From Novosphingobium sp. KA1 (lineage in GTDB: Bacteria; Pseudomonadota; Alphaproteobacteria; Sphingomonadales; Sphingomonadaceae), in the NCBI RefSeq assembly GCF_017309955.1, contig NZ_CP021247.1, forward strand, positions 869,501 to 933,500: a DNA stretch of 64,000 nucleotides, given 5' to 3'. The notes beneath the pieces are model-generated. The model saw only the letters and a program-made list of their open reading frames with translations, did no database searches and was not told the DNA's origin. How positions within the stretch are numbered: position 1 is the first letter of the stretch; each line of letters begins with the position of its first letter. The translations under genes and the position numbers were made by a program. Shown piece by piece: positions 36,565-45,238 of this stretch.

Positions 36565-36887
36565 GATTCGGTTTCCCTTTCGAAATGGCGCACCCTCGGT
36601 TCGTTGCAGGCGAAGGCGGTGTAGCTCTGGTAATAGTGGTCGCGGCCCTTGGCCTGCACTTCGGCATGGGCGGCGACGCGCCGCCATGCCAGCGCGGCGG
36701 CCTCATCCTCCCATTCGGACAGCGCGATCACTTCGCCGTCCTCGCTGGTGTAGCTCTTGAACGAGAGGAAGCCGGGCTGGGCGCGGGCGAGCGCGTCCAT
36801 CGCCTCGGCATCGGCGGAATAGGCGGCGGCGTCGATGTCGGCGCGCTTGCGATTGCGGAAGACTACCAGGAACATGGTCGCGCTCAT
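36561..36887 (-). CDS. Antibiotic biosynthesis monooxygenase (ABM) domain protein
   Basis: This 108-aa ferredoxin-like-fold protein begins [20 protein letters not shown]. It has [40 protein letters not shown] and [20 protein letters not shown], the ABM/YgiN-like pattern. Members include quinol monooxygenases and heme-degrading enzymes; this one is unassigned. It heads the minus-strand run, and its end overlaps the ArsC-like gene. It is divergent from aroC with an 82-nt gap. Confidence 0.85.
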   Translation of the reverse strand: MSATMFLVVFRNRKRADIDAAAYSADAEAMDALARAQPGFLSFKSYTSEDGEVIALSEWEDEAAALAWRRVAAHAEVQAKGRDHYYQSYTAFACNEPRVRHFERETES

Positions 36888-36969
36888 GGCCCTTCGCAGG
36901 CCATTCCGCAAGCATGTGACACACCGCCAACGCTGGACAATCCGAAGATTGCGCGCCAAGGCGCGAGGC

Positions 36970-38037
36970 ATGAGCGTGAACACTTTCGGCCGTCTTCTGC
37001 GATTCACCACCTGGGGCGAGAGCCATGGCCCTGCCATCGGCGCCGTCGTCGACGGGTGCCCGCCGGGCCTTGCCATCGACGAGGGGCGCATCCAGCCCTT
37101 CCTCGACGCGCGCCGCCCCGGCCAGTCGAAGTTCACCACGCAGCGGCAGGAACCGGATCAGGTCCGCATCCTGTCCGGCGTGTTCGAGGGCAAAACGACC
37201 GGCACGCCGATCAGCCTGATGATCGAGAACGTCGACCAGCGCTCGAAGGACTATTCGGACGTCGCCAAGGCCTATCGCCCCGGCCATGCCGACTATGCCT
37301 ATGACGCCAAGTACGGCTTCCGCGACTATCGCGGCGGCGGCCGCAGCTCGGCGCGAGAGACCGCCAGCCGCGTGGCGGCGGGCGGCGTGGCGCGGCTGGT
37401 GATCCCGGAAGTGACGATCCTCGCCTATGTCTCGGAAATCGGCGGCGACGCCATCGACAGGACAAACTTCGACGCGGCCGAGATCGGGAGCAATCCGTTC
37501 TTCTGCCCCGACGCGCAGGCCGCGAAGCGCTGGGAAAAGATCGTCGACGATGCGCGCCTTGCCGGTTCCTCGGTCGGCGCGGTGGTCGAATGCGTCGCCA
37601 CCGGCGTTCCCGCCGGCTGGGGCGCCCCGCTCTATGGCAAGCTCGATGCCGATCTGGCCGCCGCGATGATGGGCATCAACGCGGTCAAGGGCGTGGAAAT
37701 CGGCGACGGTTTTGCCGCCGCGCGCCTGACCGGCGAGCAGAACGCCGACCCGATGCATCCGGGCACGGACGGCCCCGAGTTCAGCGCCAACCACGCGGGC
37801 GGCATTGCCGGCGGCATCTCGACCGGCCAGCCGGTCGTCGTGCGCGTGGCGTTCAAGCCGACCAGCTCGATCCTCACCCCGCAGCCGACCATCAACCGGG
37901 ACGGCGAGGCGACCGAACTGTTCACCAAGGGCCGCCACGACCCTTGCGTGGGCATTCGCGGCGTGCCCGTGGTCGAGGCGATGATGGCGCTGGTGCTGGC
38001 CGATCACAAGCTGCTGCACCGCGGCCAGTGCGGCTGA
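36970..38037 (+). CDS. aroC: Chorismate synthase
   Basis: AroC makes chorismate from EPSP with reduced FMN. It begins [20 protein letters not shown], the first signature. [20 protein letters not shown] and [18 protein letters not shown] form the FMN/substrate core, and [20 protein letters not shown] and [20 protein letters not shown] follow. The length of 355 aa is typical. The in-frame region upstream of this ATG is not protein-like. The stop codon lies in the first copy of a 14-bp tandem repeat. Confidence 0.96.
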   Translation: MSVNTFGRLLRFTTWGESHGPAIGAVVDGCPPGLAIDEGRIQPFLDARRPGQSKFTTQRQEPDQVRILSGVFEGKTTGTPISLMIENVDQRSKDYSDVAKAYRPGHADYAYDAKYGFRDYRGGGRSSARETASRVAAGGVARLVIPEVTILAYVSEIGGDAIDRTNFDAAEIGSNPFFCPDAQAAKRWEKIVDDARLAGSSVGAVVECVATGVPAGWGAPLYGKLDADLAAAMMGINAVKGVEIGDGFAAARLTGEQNADPMHPGTDGPEFSANHAGGIAGGISTGQPVVVRVAFKPTSSILTPQPTINRDGEATELFTKGRHDPCVGIRGVPVVEAMMALVLADHKLLHRGQCG

Positions 38038-38086
38038 ACTGGCACGGCTGAACTGGCGCGGCTGAACTGGCGCGGCTGAACTGGCC
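38031..38086. repeat. 14-bp tandem repeat, four copies, spanning the aroC stop
   Basis: Four consecutive copies of CGGCTGAACTGGCN start at 38031, 38045, 38059 and 38073, differing only in the last base. Each contains TGA. As the period is not a multiple of three, stops fall in all frames. Confidence 0.93.
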
Positions 38087-38148
38087 GCCTGCCGGTTGAC
38101 ACAGTTGACACGGTCCAGGGAAAAAACGCCCCCCCGGGGCCCGAAACC

Positions 38149-38242
38149 GTCACCTTGCGTCCCGAAACCGTCACCTTGCGCCCTGACGGCGTCACCTTGC
38201 ACACGAAAGGTGTCACCTTGCGCGGCCACCTGTCACCTTGCG
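38149..38242. repeat. Five GTCACCTTGCR repeats with ~21-bp period
   Basis: GTCACCTTGCG occurs at 38149, 38170, 38212 and 38232, and GTCACCTTGCA at 38191. Spacings are 21, 21, 21 and 20 bp. Spacers between the first copies are also similar. On the minus strand it would read as Lys-Val-Thr every seven residues (KVTVSGRKVTVSG), but no convincing gene contains it. Apart from this array and the 14-bp repeat, I see nothing in the 38038-38366 gap. Confidence 0.9.
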
Positions 38243-38366
38243 GCGAGCCAGGCTGAGCGTGCGGGCGCTTGGGCGCGAGGGTCCGGGCGGGTGACATTCC
38301 AGCGACACTACAGCTGCCGGGGCCAGTAGGAAAATCGCCCCTCCCTCTCCCCCGCCGGTCCCGCGC

Positions 38367-38753
38367 TCAATCCATTTTCGCGTCCGCCAGCGGCGCGGTG
38401 CGCGCCTCCAGCCGGCCCTCGCCGCGATAGACCAGCACGCAGCTCTGGCTGCCCGCGCAGAACTGCTGCACCGGCGCCAGCGCCCCCGCGCCATAACGGT
38501 AGGTGCGCCCGCCCTCGGTGATCTCGAAACCGGAAATGTCGCGGATGCGGTGCTCGTGCGCGAACATCACCGCATGGCCTTGCGAGACCGGCGCCCAGAG
38601 CGACCACTGGTCGTAGAGACGGTGATGGTAGCGGAAGGTCATGTCGCCCGCCGCGCGGTTGTCCAGCGAAGTGGGCCAGCTGTTGCAGGCGGCCAGCGAG
38701 GTGCAGGCGGCGAGCAGCAGCGCAAGCCGGCCCGAACGGCCAAGTCGGAGCAT
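38367..38753 (-). CDS. Lipoprotein of unknown function
   Basis: The start giving MLRLGRSGRLALLLAACTSL is placed 7 nt after GGAGG; an ATG two codons earlier sits too close to it. The lipobox is LAAC (ACTSLAACNSW), so this is a lipidated envelope protein of 128 aa. The mature part contains TFRYHHRLYDQWSLWAPVSQ, RDISGFEITEGGRTYRYGAG and QQFCAGSQSCVLVYRGEGRL, with two Cys that may pair. I do not recognise a family. Confidence 0.75.
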   Translation of the reverse strand: MLRLGRSGRLALLLAACTSLAACNSWPTSLDNRAAGDMTFRYHHRLYDQWSLWAPVSQGHAVMFAHEHRIRDISGFEITEGGRTYRYGAGALAPVQQFCAGSQSCVLVYRGEGRLEARTAPLADAKMD

Positions 38754-38851
38754 GTTCATGCCTCCCCTCTGCCCCAGTTGCCGCACCGCCGCACGAATTT
38801 TCGCAACTGCGCTGGTTTTATCGACGAAATCGCTCAGTCCATCGCTCACTG

Positions 38852-38877
38852 ATCGGCCAATCCGATCAACTCAATCG
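38852..38877 (+). promoter_or_regulatory. OxyR-like binding site upstream of ahpC
   Basis: ATCG-N7-CGAT-N7-ATCG is present, with exactly the tetranucleotide spacing of the OxyR consensus. The fourth element is not conserved. It lies about 85-110 nt before the ahpC start, and ahpC is a classic OxyR target. Binding by OxyR is inferred. Confidence 0.5.
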
Positions 38878-38960
38878 GATCAAGGCCCTACACATCGTCA
38901 CACGAGCGGCCTATCTCCGCTCTTGTCAGTTTCAACACCCAATCGAGGGAGCTTATATCC

Positions 38961-39527
38961 ATGGGTATCATCGGCAGCACCATCAAGCCGTTCAAGAACA
39001 CCGCGTTCCAGGTCGGCAAGGACTTCTTCGACGTCACCGAGAAGGACATCGCCGGCAAGTGGGCCGTGTTCTTCTTCTACCCCGCCGACTTCACCTTCGT
39101 CTGCCCGACCGAGCTGGAAGACCTCGGTGAGCAGTACACCGCCCTCCAGGGCATGGGCGTGGAAGTGTTCGGCGTCTCGACCGACACCCACTTCAGCCAC
39201 AAGGCCTGGCACGACACCTCGGACAAGATCGGCAAGATCCAGTACGCGTTCCTGGGCGACCAGAACCACGCGCTGACCGAAGCCTTCGGCGTTCTGCGCG
39301 AAGATTCGGGCCTGGCCGACCGCGCCACCTTCGTGGTCGATCCCGATGGCGTCATCCAGATCATGGAAATCACCTGCGAAGGCGTTGGCCGCAACGCTTC
39401 GGAACTGGTCCGCAAGATCAAGGCTGCCCAGTACGTCCGCGCCAACCCCGGCCAGGTCTGCCCGGCCAAGTGGGAAGAAGGTTCGGAAACCCTCGCTCCC
39501 TCGCTTGACCTCGTCGGCAAGCTCTAA
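38961..39527 (+). CDS. ahpC: Alkyl hydroperoxide reductase subunit C (peroxiredoxin)
   Basis: AhpC reduces H2O2 and organic peroxides. The peroxidatic Cys is C48 in [20 protein letters not shown]. The resolving Cys is about C167 in [20 protein letters not shown]. The length of 188 aa is exactly typical of the enterobacterial-type Prx1 subgroup. GAGGGAGC lies before the start. ahpF follows 160 nt downstream on the same strand. Confidence 0.97.
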   Translation: MGIIGSTIKPFKNTAFQVGKDFFDVTEKDIAGKWAVFFFYPADFTFVCPTELEDLGEQYTALQGMGVEVFGVSTDTHFSHKAWHDTSDKIGKIQYAFLGDQNHALTEAFGVLREDSGLADRATFVVDPDGVIQIMEITCEGVGRNASELVRKIKAAQYVRANPGQVCPAKWEEGSETLAPSLDLVGKL

Positions 39528-39687
39528 GACGTACGCGACCAGGCCGTAAGGCCATCCGGGTCGCGCGGTGACAGTGTGCGGCCCGGGGCATCCCTCCCCC
39601 GGAGCCGCACCCCCGTGCGCTTCGCGGCCGACGGAACTCCGGGCCGCCGCTTTCTCTCCCCACGCATTTCATAAGGACCTGTGACTC

Positions 39688-41277
39688 ATGCTCGACCCCG
39701 CCCTGAAGCAACAGCTCTCGCAATATCTCGCCATGCTGCGCGAGCCGATCGAGCTCGTCGCCTCGCTGGGCGATGACACCAAGTCTGCCGAGACCCGCGA
39801 GCTGCTGACCGTGATCGCCTCGCTCTCGGACAAGGTCACCGCCACTTTTGACGGCGACGACGCGCGCAAGCCCAGCTTCCTCGTCCGCCGCGCCGCCGAT
39901 GCCGATGCCGCCGTGCGTTTTGCCGGCCTGCCGCTCGGCCACGAATTCACCTCGCTGGTCCTCGCCCTGCTGTGGACCGGCGGCCATCCGCCCAAGGTCT
40001 CCGACGAGACGCTGGCGCAGATCCGCGCGCTCGAAGGCAGCTATCAGTTCGAGATGTACTTCTCGCTCTCCTGCCACAACTGCCCGGACGTGGTGCAGGC
40101 GCTGACGCTGATCGCGCTCAACAACCCCAATGTCACCGCCACCCTGATCGAGGGCGGCGCGTTCCAGGACGAAGTCGAGGGACGCGGCGTCATGGCCGTG
40201 CCGGCCGTGTTCCTGAACGGCGCGATGTGGGGTTCGGGCAAGATGAGCGTCGAGGAGATCCTCGCCAAGCTCGACACCGGCGCCGAGGCCAGGGCGGCGG
40301 CCAGGCTGGCCGAAAAGAAGCCGTTCGAAGTGCTGGTGGTCGGCGGCGGCCCCGCCGGGGCCTCGGCTGCGATCTACACCGCGCGCAAGGGTTTCTCGAC
40401 CGGCATCGCCGCCGAACGCTTCGGCGGCCAGGTGCAGGACACCATGGGCATCGAGAACTTCATCTCGGTCCCCTATACCGAAGGCCCCAAGCTGGCCGCC
40501 GCGCTGGAAACCCACGTCGGGGAATACGAGATCGACGTGATGAACCTGCAGCGCGCCGAAAAGCTGGTGCCCGCCCGCGAGCTTGGCGGCTATCACGAGG
40601 TGGTCTTCGCCAACGGCGCCTCGCTCAAGGCGCGCTCGCTGGTGCTGACCACCGGTGCCCGCTGGCGCAACCTCGGCGTCCCCGGTGAGGACACCTACAA
40701 GAACAAGGGCGTGGCCTATTGCCCGCACTGCGACGGCCCGCTGTTCAAGGGCAAGCGCGTGGCGGTGATCGGCGGCGGCAACTCGGGCGTCGAGGCGGCG
40801 ATCGACCTTGCCGGGATCGTCGGCCATGTCACCCTGATCGAGTTCGACGACAAGCTGCGCGCTGACCAGGTGCTGGTGAGCAAGCTCGAATCGATGGCCA
40901 ATGTGCAGATCCTCACCAGCGCCCAGACCCTTGAAGTCACCGGCGACGGCGAGAAGGTGAACGGCCTCGTCTACAAGGACCGGACCAGCGGCGAAGAGCA
41001 CAAGGTCGAACTGGAAGGCGTGTTTGTCCAGATCGGCCTGGTGCCCAATACCGAGTGGCTGAAGGACAGCGGCATCGCCCTCTCGCCCCGCGGCGAGATC
41101 GTGGTGGACGACAAGGCGGCGACCAGCCTGCCGGGCATTTTCGCGGCCGGTGACGCCACCACGGTGCCCTACAAGCAGATCATCATCGCCATGGGCCAGG
41201 GCGCGACCGCCGCGCTTTCCGCCTTCGACTACCTGATCCGCAACGAGGCCCCGGTCGCCGCGCTCGAAGTGGCCTGA
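39688..41277 (+). CDS. ahpF: Alkyl hydroperoxide reductase subunit F
   Basis: AhpF is the NAD(P)H:AhpC disulfide reductase. The N-terminal double thioredoxin-fold domain carries CHNC at 129-132. The thioredoxin-reductase-like part has the FAD site [20 protein letters not shown], the active CPHC at 345-348 and the NAD site [20 protein letters not shown]. The C-terminal FAD motif is [20 protein letters not shown]. The length of 529 aa is normal. It pairs with ahpC and ends before a terminator. Confidence 0.97.
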   Translation: MLDPALKQQLSQYLAMLREPIELVASLGDDTKSAETRELLTVIASLSDKVTATFDGDDARKPSFLVRRAADADAAVRFAGLPLGHEFTSLVLALLWTGGHPPKVSDETLAQIRALEGSYQFEMYFSLSCHNCPDVVQALTLIALNNPNVTATLIEGGAFQDEVEGRGVMAVPAVFLNGAMWGSGKMSVEEILAKLDTGAEARAAARLAEKKPFEVLVVGGGPAGASAAIYTARKGFSTGIAAERFGGQVQDTMGIENFISVPYTEGPKLAAALETHVGEYEIDVMNLQRAEKLVPARELGGYHEVVFANGASLKARSLVLTTGARWRNLGVPGEDTYKNKGVAYCPHCDGPLFKGKRVAVIGGGNSGVEAAIDLAGIVGHVTLIEFDDKLRADQVLVSKLESMANVQILTSAQTLEVTGDGEKVNGLVYKDRTSGEEHKVELEGVFVQIGLVPNTEWLKDSGIALSPRGEIVVDDKAATSLPGIFAAGDATTVPYKQIIIAMGQGATAALSAFDYLIRNEAPVAALEVA

Positions 41278-41303
41278 CGACAGACAGCATCCCCCCGAGC
41301 AAG

Positions 41304-41336
41304 CGGGCGGGCACCGGGAGGTGTCCGCCCGTTTTT
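41304..41336 (+). terminator. Rho-independent terminator after ahpF
   Basis: CGGGCGGGCACC / GGTGTCCGCCCG is a 12-bp stem with one mismatch, followed by TTTTT. It lies 26 nt past the ahpF stop. Confidence 0.9.
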
Positions 41337-41343
41337 GTGTGGC

Positions 41344-41438
41344 TATGGGCGCGGATATGGCCGCGGATATGGGCGCGGGTATGGGCGCGGGTATGGGCGC
41401 GGGTATGGGCGGGGGTATGGGCGGGGGTATGGGCAGGG
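41344..41438. repeat. 12-bp minisatellite, about eight copies
   Basis: Consecutive units of ATGGGCGCGGGT occur with few changes (GCGGAT early, GGGGGT late). The plus strand reads as Met-Gly-Ala-Gly repeats and the minus strand as Pro-Ile-Pro-Ala repeats, but neither belongs to a supported gene. It lies directly after the ahpF terminator and before the TonB receptor leader. Confidence 0.92.
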
Positions 41439-41512
41439 CGCGCAATTTCCTGACCGGGCGCTCTAATTTTTCGTTCGCCTCATTCGAGAAAACCACACGC
41501 AAACGTTATTAT

Positions 41513-41580
41513 TGTTGCCGCGTAGCAACATATTTGCATGAATGTTGCAGATATTTTGCAATGTTGCAGAATTTCGTTGC
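41513..41580 (+). promoter_or_regulatory. Cluster of TGTTGCA/GCAAC motifs upstream of the TonB receptor
   Basis: This AT-rich leader holds TGTTGC-CGCGTA-GCAACA (41513-41530), TGTTGCA at 41543, TGCAATGTTGCA (41557-41568) and GTTGC at 41576. The same core is clustered before the small exported-protein gene at 20080. It is a candidate operator region. Confidence 0.52.
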
Positions 41581-41648
41581 GCAGCACCATACTGCCGGAG
41601 ACCTTCCCAAGAGCCCGATATCGGGTGCTTTTTCTTGGGGGTCGTGAG

Positions 41649-44531
41649 ATGAAGACGGGGAACTTCCATTTGCACTGCAGCATTGCCGCGCTCACGCTCG
41701 GCGCGCTGGTGGTGCCCGCCACCGTACAGGCACAGGACGCCGATGCCGCCGCGACGACACCGGGCGAAGCCATCGTTGTCACCGGATCGCGCATCCGCCA
41801 GAACCCGCTGGACAACCCAAGCCCGGTCGTCGTGCTCGACAGCGCCTCGATCGCCAAGACCGGCCTCTCCTCGGTCGCCGACGTGCTGCAACGCCTGCCC
41901 AGCGCAGCGGGCGGCCTCAACACCAAGGTCAACAACTCGGGCAACATCGGCAACCCGCAGGACGGCGGCGGCGTCGGCGCCGGCACCAGCGAGATCGACT
42001 TGCGCTACCTGCTCGCCAAGCGCACGCTCGTGCTGGTCGACGGCATGCGCTACGTCAACGCCACGGCGGCCAGCGGCATTCCCTCCACGGTCGACCTCAA
42101 CACCATTCCCGCCAACCAGATCGAGCGCATCGAGGTCCTGCAATCGGGCCAGTCGCCGCTCTACGGTTCGGATGCGATCGCCGGCGTCGTCAACATCATC
42201 ACCAAGTCCGAGCAGGACGGCCTGCGCGCCTCGGGCCAGTTCGGCACCTACCGCCAGGGCGACGGGCACACCCAGGACTACAACGTCAGCTACGGCATCA
42301 AGGGGCCGACCACCTCGGTGGTGCTGGGCGCCAGCTACGTCAAGCAGGGCAAGGTCAGCACCGCCGACCGCGACCTCTCGCAGTTCCCCAACCCCGGCCA
42401 GACCAGCTGCCTCGATCCGCGCGGCGGCTGTTCCTCGGCGGCGGTGAACGGGCGCATCGTGTTCAATCCGGGCAACCCCTCGCTGCCCGCCGGCGGCAGC
42501 GTGACCGTGCGCGACGCCCCGCTCATGGGCCAGGGCACTTATGACCCGACGCTGACGGGCGGCGATTTCCGCGCCTTCACCGCGGCCGACCGTTTCAACT
42601 TCTCGCCCTACAACTACTTCCTGACGCCGTCCGAACGCTACGGCTTCTGGGGCAGCGCCAAGCAGGAACTGAGCTCGAACGTCACGTTCCGCGCCAAGCT
42701 GGTCTACAACCGCCGCAATTCGCAGAACCAGGCGGCGTTCCTGCCGCTGTTCATCGGTCCCGACGCGGGCAACGGCAACCTGCTCGACACCGTCTCGATC
42801 GACGCCACCAACCCCTACAACCCCTTCGGCATCACGCTCAACTCGGGCACCAACGGCCAGCCGGCGACCTACAGCTTCATCGGCCGGCGCCTCGTCGAGG
42901 CCGGGCAGCGCACGTATACGCAGCACGTCGACACGATGACCGCCAACGCCTCGCTCGACGGCAGCTTCCATGTCGGCAGCCGCAAGTTCTACTGGGACGT
43001 CAACGCCGCCTTCGGCTGGAACGATGCCAAGCAGACCTTCACCGGCAACGTCAACGCCGCCCGGGTGGCGCAGGCGCTCGGCCCGCTGGCCGACTGCACC
43101 GGCGACTGCGTGCCGCTCAACATCTTCGGCGGCGCCGGTTCGATCACCCAGGCCATGCTCGACTACATCTCGTTCACCGAGCATGACCGTTCGAGCCAGA
43201 GCATGCAGGACTACACCGCCAACCTCAGCGGCGACCTGTTCGACCTGCCCGCCGGCCCAGTCGGCTTCGCGATGGGTTACGAGCACCGCTACCAGCACGG
43301 CTCGTTCACGCCCGACCCGGTCATCCAGGCGGGCCTGGGCGCCGACATTCCCGCGCAGGCGGCCTCGGGCTCCTACAACACCGACGAAGTCTACGCCGAA
43401 GTGCGCGTGCCGCTGTTGAAGGACACCCCGTTCTTCGAACTGCTCGAGGCCGACGGCGCGGTGCGCCACTCGGATTACTCGACCGGCAGCAAGAGCACGA
43501 CCTTCACCGCCACCGGCCTGTGGAAGCCGGTGCCCGACCTGCTGCTGCGCGCCTCCTATGCCGAGGGCTTCCGCGCCCCGGCCATCGGCGAGCTGTTCGG
43601 CGCCCAGTCGCGCGCCGACGCGCCGATCGACGATCCGTGCACCAACGTCACCGGCTCGGGCTGGCAGAGCTCGGCCACCATCCGCACCAACTGCATCGCC
43701 AACGGCGTTCCCGCCGACGGCAGCTACCAGGAACCGCTCGGCGGCCAGATCGGCACGCTGACCGGCGGCAACCAGAACCTCAAGCCCGAAACCAGCACGA
43801 CCTGGCTGTTCGGCGCGGTCTACAGCCCGGCCTGGGCGCGCGGCGGCTTCGCGCGCAGCCTCAGCCTCGAGGTGAACTACTACGACATCACCGTCGACGG
43901 CGCGATCTCGGCGATCAACCCGCAGGTCACGCTCGCCCGCTGCGCCGAACTGGGTGACACCGCCGCCTGCGACAACGTCGTGCGCACCGGCAGCGGCCGC
44001 ATCGCCAGCGTGCTGGGCCTGCTGCAGAACATCGGCTCGATCCGCACCCGCGGCCTCGACGTCAGCTTCAACTACAGCTCGCCGGCGACCGACCTTGGCA
44101 CCTTCGGCCTCTCGGTCAACGCCAACCACCTGATGAAGTACACCGAATCGTTCCCCACCGGGACCGGCTCGACCACCATCAGCTACAAGGACACGACCCG
44201 CGGCTTCCCCGACCAGTCCTACCCCGAGTGGAAGGCCACCAGCATCCTCTCGTGGTCGATCGGCGGCTTCGACAGCTCGTTCACCGGCCGCTACATCAAG
44301 GGCGTGACCGAAGGCGACGGCCACAAGCTGGGCGACCGCTTCTACGGCGACGTGCAGCTGAGCTACACGCCCAGCTTCATGGACAGCGCCTTCACCTTCA
44401 CGCTCGGCGTCAACAACGTCTTCGATACCGACCCGCCGGCCTGCAACACCTGCACCGGCCCGAACTACGACCCGACGACTTACGACGTCCCCGGCCAGTT
44501 CGGTTACCTGCGCATCGGCGTGCGGATGTAG
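41649..44531 (+). CDS. TonB-dependent outer-membrane receptor
   Basis: This is a 960-aa outer-membrane beta-barrel transporter energised by TonB. The signal peptide (SIAALTLGALVVPATVQA) is cut near residue 28. It is followed by a TonB box (EAIVVTGSRI, about 38-47). The plug domain carries NPSPVVVLDSASIAKTGLSS, RTLVLVDGMRYVN and IERIEVLQSGQSPLYGSDAI with AGVVNIITK. The barrel ends DVPGQFGYLRIGVRM with the expected aromatic C-terminal strand. The Ser/Asn/Gly-rich extracellular loops resemble the large sphingomonad receptors. The substrate cannot be told, as there is no linked enzyme or regulator. Confidence 0.93.
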   Translation: MKTGNFHLHCSIAALTLGALVVPATVQAQDADAAATTPGEAIVVTGSRIRQNPLDNPSPVVVLDSASIAKTGLSSVADVLQRLPSAAGGLNTKVNNSGNIGNPQDGGGVGAGTSEIDLRYLLAKRTLVLVDGMRYVNATAASGIPSTVDLNTIPANQIERIEVLQSGQSPLYGSDAIAGVVNIITKSEQDGLRASGQFGTYRQGDGHTQDYNVSYGIKGPTTSVVLGASYVKQGKVSTADRDLSQFPNPGQTSCLDPRGGCSSAAVNGRIVFNPGNPSLPAGGSVTVRDAPLMGQGTYDPTLTGGDFRAFTAADRFNFSPYNYFLTPSERYGFWGSAKQELSSNVTFRAKLVYNRRNSQNQAAFLPLFIGPDAGNGNLLDTVSIDATNPYNPFGITLNSGTNGQPATYSFIGRRLVEAGQRTYTQHVDTMTANASLDGSFHVGSRKFYWDVNAAFGWNDAKQTFTGNVNAARVAQALGPLADCTGDCVPLNIFGGAGSITQAMLDYISFTEHDRSSQSMQDYTANLSGDLFDLPAGPVGFAMGYEHRYQHGSFTPDPVIQAGLGADIPAQAASGSYNTDEVYAEVRVPLLKDTPFFELLEADGAVRHSDYSTGSKSTTFTATGLWKPVPDLLLRASYAEGFRAPAIGELFGAQSRADAPIDDPCTNVTGSGWQSSATIRTNCIANGVPADGSYQEPLGGQIGTLTGGNQNLKPETSTTWLFGAVYSPAWARGGFARSLSLEVNYYDITVDGAISAINPQVTLARCAELGDTAACDNVVRTGSGRIASVLGLLQNIGSIRTRGLDVSFNYSSPATDLGTFGLSVNANHLMKYTESFPTGTGSTTISYKDTTRGFPDQSYPEWKATSILSWSIGGFDSSFTGRYIKGVTEGDGHKLGDRFYGDVQLSYTPSFMDSAFTFTLGVNNVFDTDPPACNTCTGPNYDPTTYDVPGQFGYLRIGVRM

Positions 44532-44617
44532 GCCAGACCGCCATGTCCGGCGCGGGAGGGCCTCCCGCGCCGGACACAGACTGATCCTCGGCCGATTATG
44601 GGCCGATCAGCGGCCGA

Positions 44618-45238
44618 TCAGCGGCGCTTCTTCAGCACGACATAGAGCGCGCCCTGGCCGCCATGGCGGCGATGGGCCCCGCGCACCGCAACGATGTCGT
44701 AGGCATGTTCGCTGGCCGCCAGCCAGTCGATGATCTTGGCGCGGATCGCCCCGCGCGCACTGCCCCGGTCCATCGAATCGACCGGGCGCGACTTGCCCGT
44801 CACCACCAGCACCACCCGCGCGCCCATCGACTTGGCCTGGGTGAGCCCGTGCATCAGCCGGACATAGGCCTGATCGAGGCTGGAGCCGTGCAGGTCGAGG
44901 CTGAAATCGGGCAGCAGCGTGCCCTTGGAAATGCGCTTCTCCCACGAGCCGTCGAGCTGCAGCTGCGATTCCTGGGGCCTGGCCGCAACCGGCCCGATCG
45001 CCTTTGGAGGCGGCGGCGGCAGCGGCGGCGGCACCCGGCCCTTCACCTTCCTGGCGGGCGGGGGCGGCGCCGACACGGCCCCAGGGGCCAAAGCAGGGGC
45101 CAAAGCAGGGGCAGGGGCAGGCTCGGCCACCACCGCTTGCGCCCGCGGCCGGCGCTTGTCGAGCGGGGTCACCGTCCGGGCGACCTGCGCCCAGACCTGT
45201 GCCTCATCCGCCGTCAGTCGCCGACCGGGTCTCCTCAT
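44618..45238 (-). CDS. Smr-domain protein (MutS2 C-terminal-like)
   Basis: The C-terminal Smr domain shows FSLDLHGSSLDQAYVRLMHG, ARVVLVVTGKSRPVDSMDRG and HGGQGALYVVLKKRR, typical of small stand-alone Smr proteins with possible nicking-endonuclease activity. The N-terminal part is basic and Ala/Pro-rich (APAPALAPALAPGAVSAPPP). Its start overlaps the mltA stop by 4 nt. The order Tim44, mltA, smr next to secB is conserved in alphaproteobacteria. Confidence 0.9.
   Translation of the reverse strand: MRRPGRRLTADEAQVWAQVARTVTPLDKRRPRAQAVVAEPAPAPALAPALAPGAVSAPPPPARKVKGRVPPPLPPPPPKAIGPVAARPQESQLQLDGSWEKRISKGTLLPDFSLDLHGSSLDQAYVRLMHGLTQAKSMGARVVLVVTGKSRPVDSMDRGSARGAIRAKIIDWLAASEHAYDIVAVRGAHRRHGGQGALYVVLKKRR

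Noticed and set aside
38149..38242. CRISPR array
   Set aside because: Repeats are 11 bp with 9-10 bp spacers, the spacers are similar to one another, and no cas genes are nearby.
38004..38297. Minus-strand protein with KVTVSG repeats
   Set aside because: It overlaps the aroC end and tandem repeat, has no ribosome site or domain, and the last spacing (20 bp) breaks the seven-codon frame.
41321..41647. Plus-strand protein with Met-Gly-Ala-Gly repeats leading to the TonB receptor
   Set aside because: It is made by the minisatellite and the receptor leader, starts within the ahpF terminator and lacks any recognisable fold.
41463..44324. A 953-codon open frame on the minus strand opposite the TonB receptor
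   Set aside because: It is a mirror of high-GC codon use in the receptor gene; its translation is Arg/Ala/Gly/Val-rich with no domain, while the plus strand has full receptor motifs.
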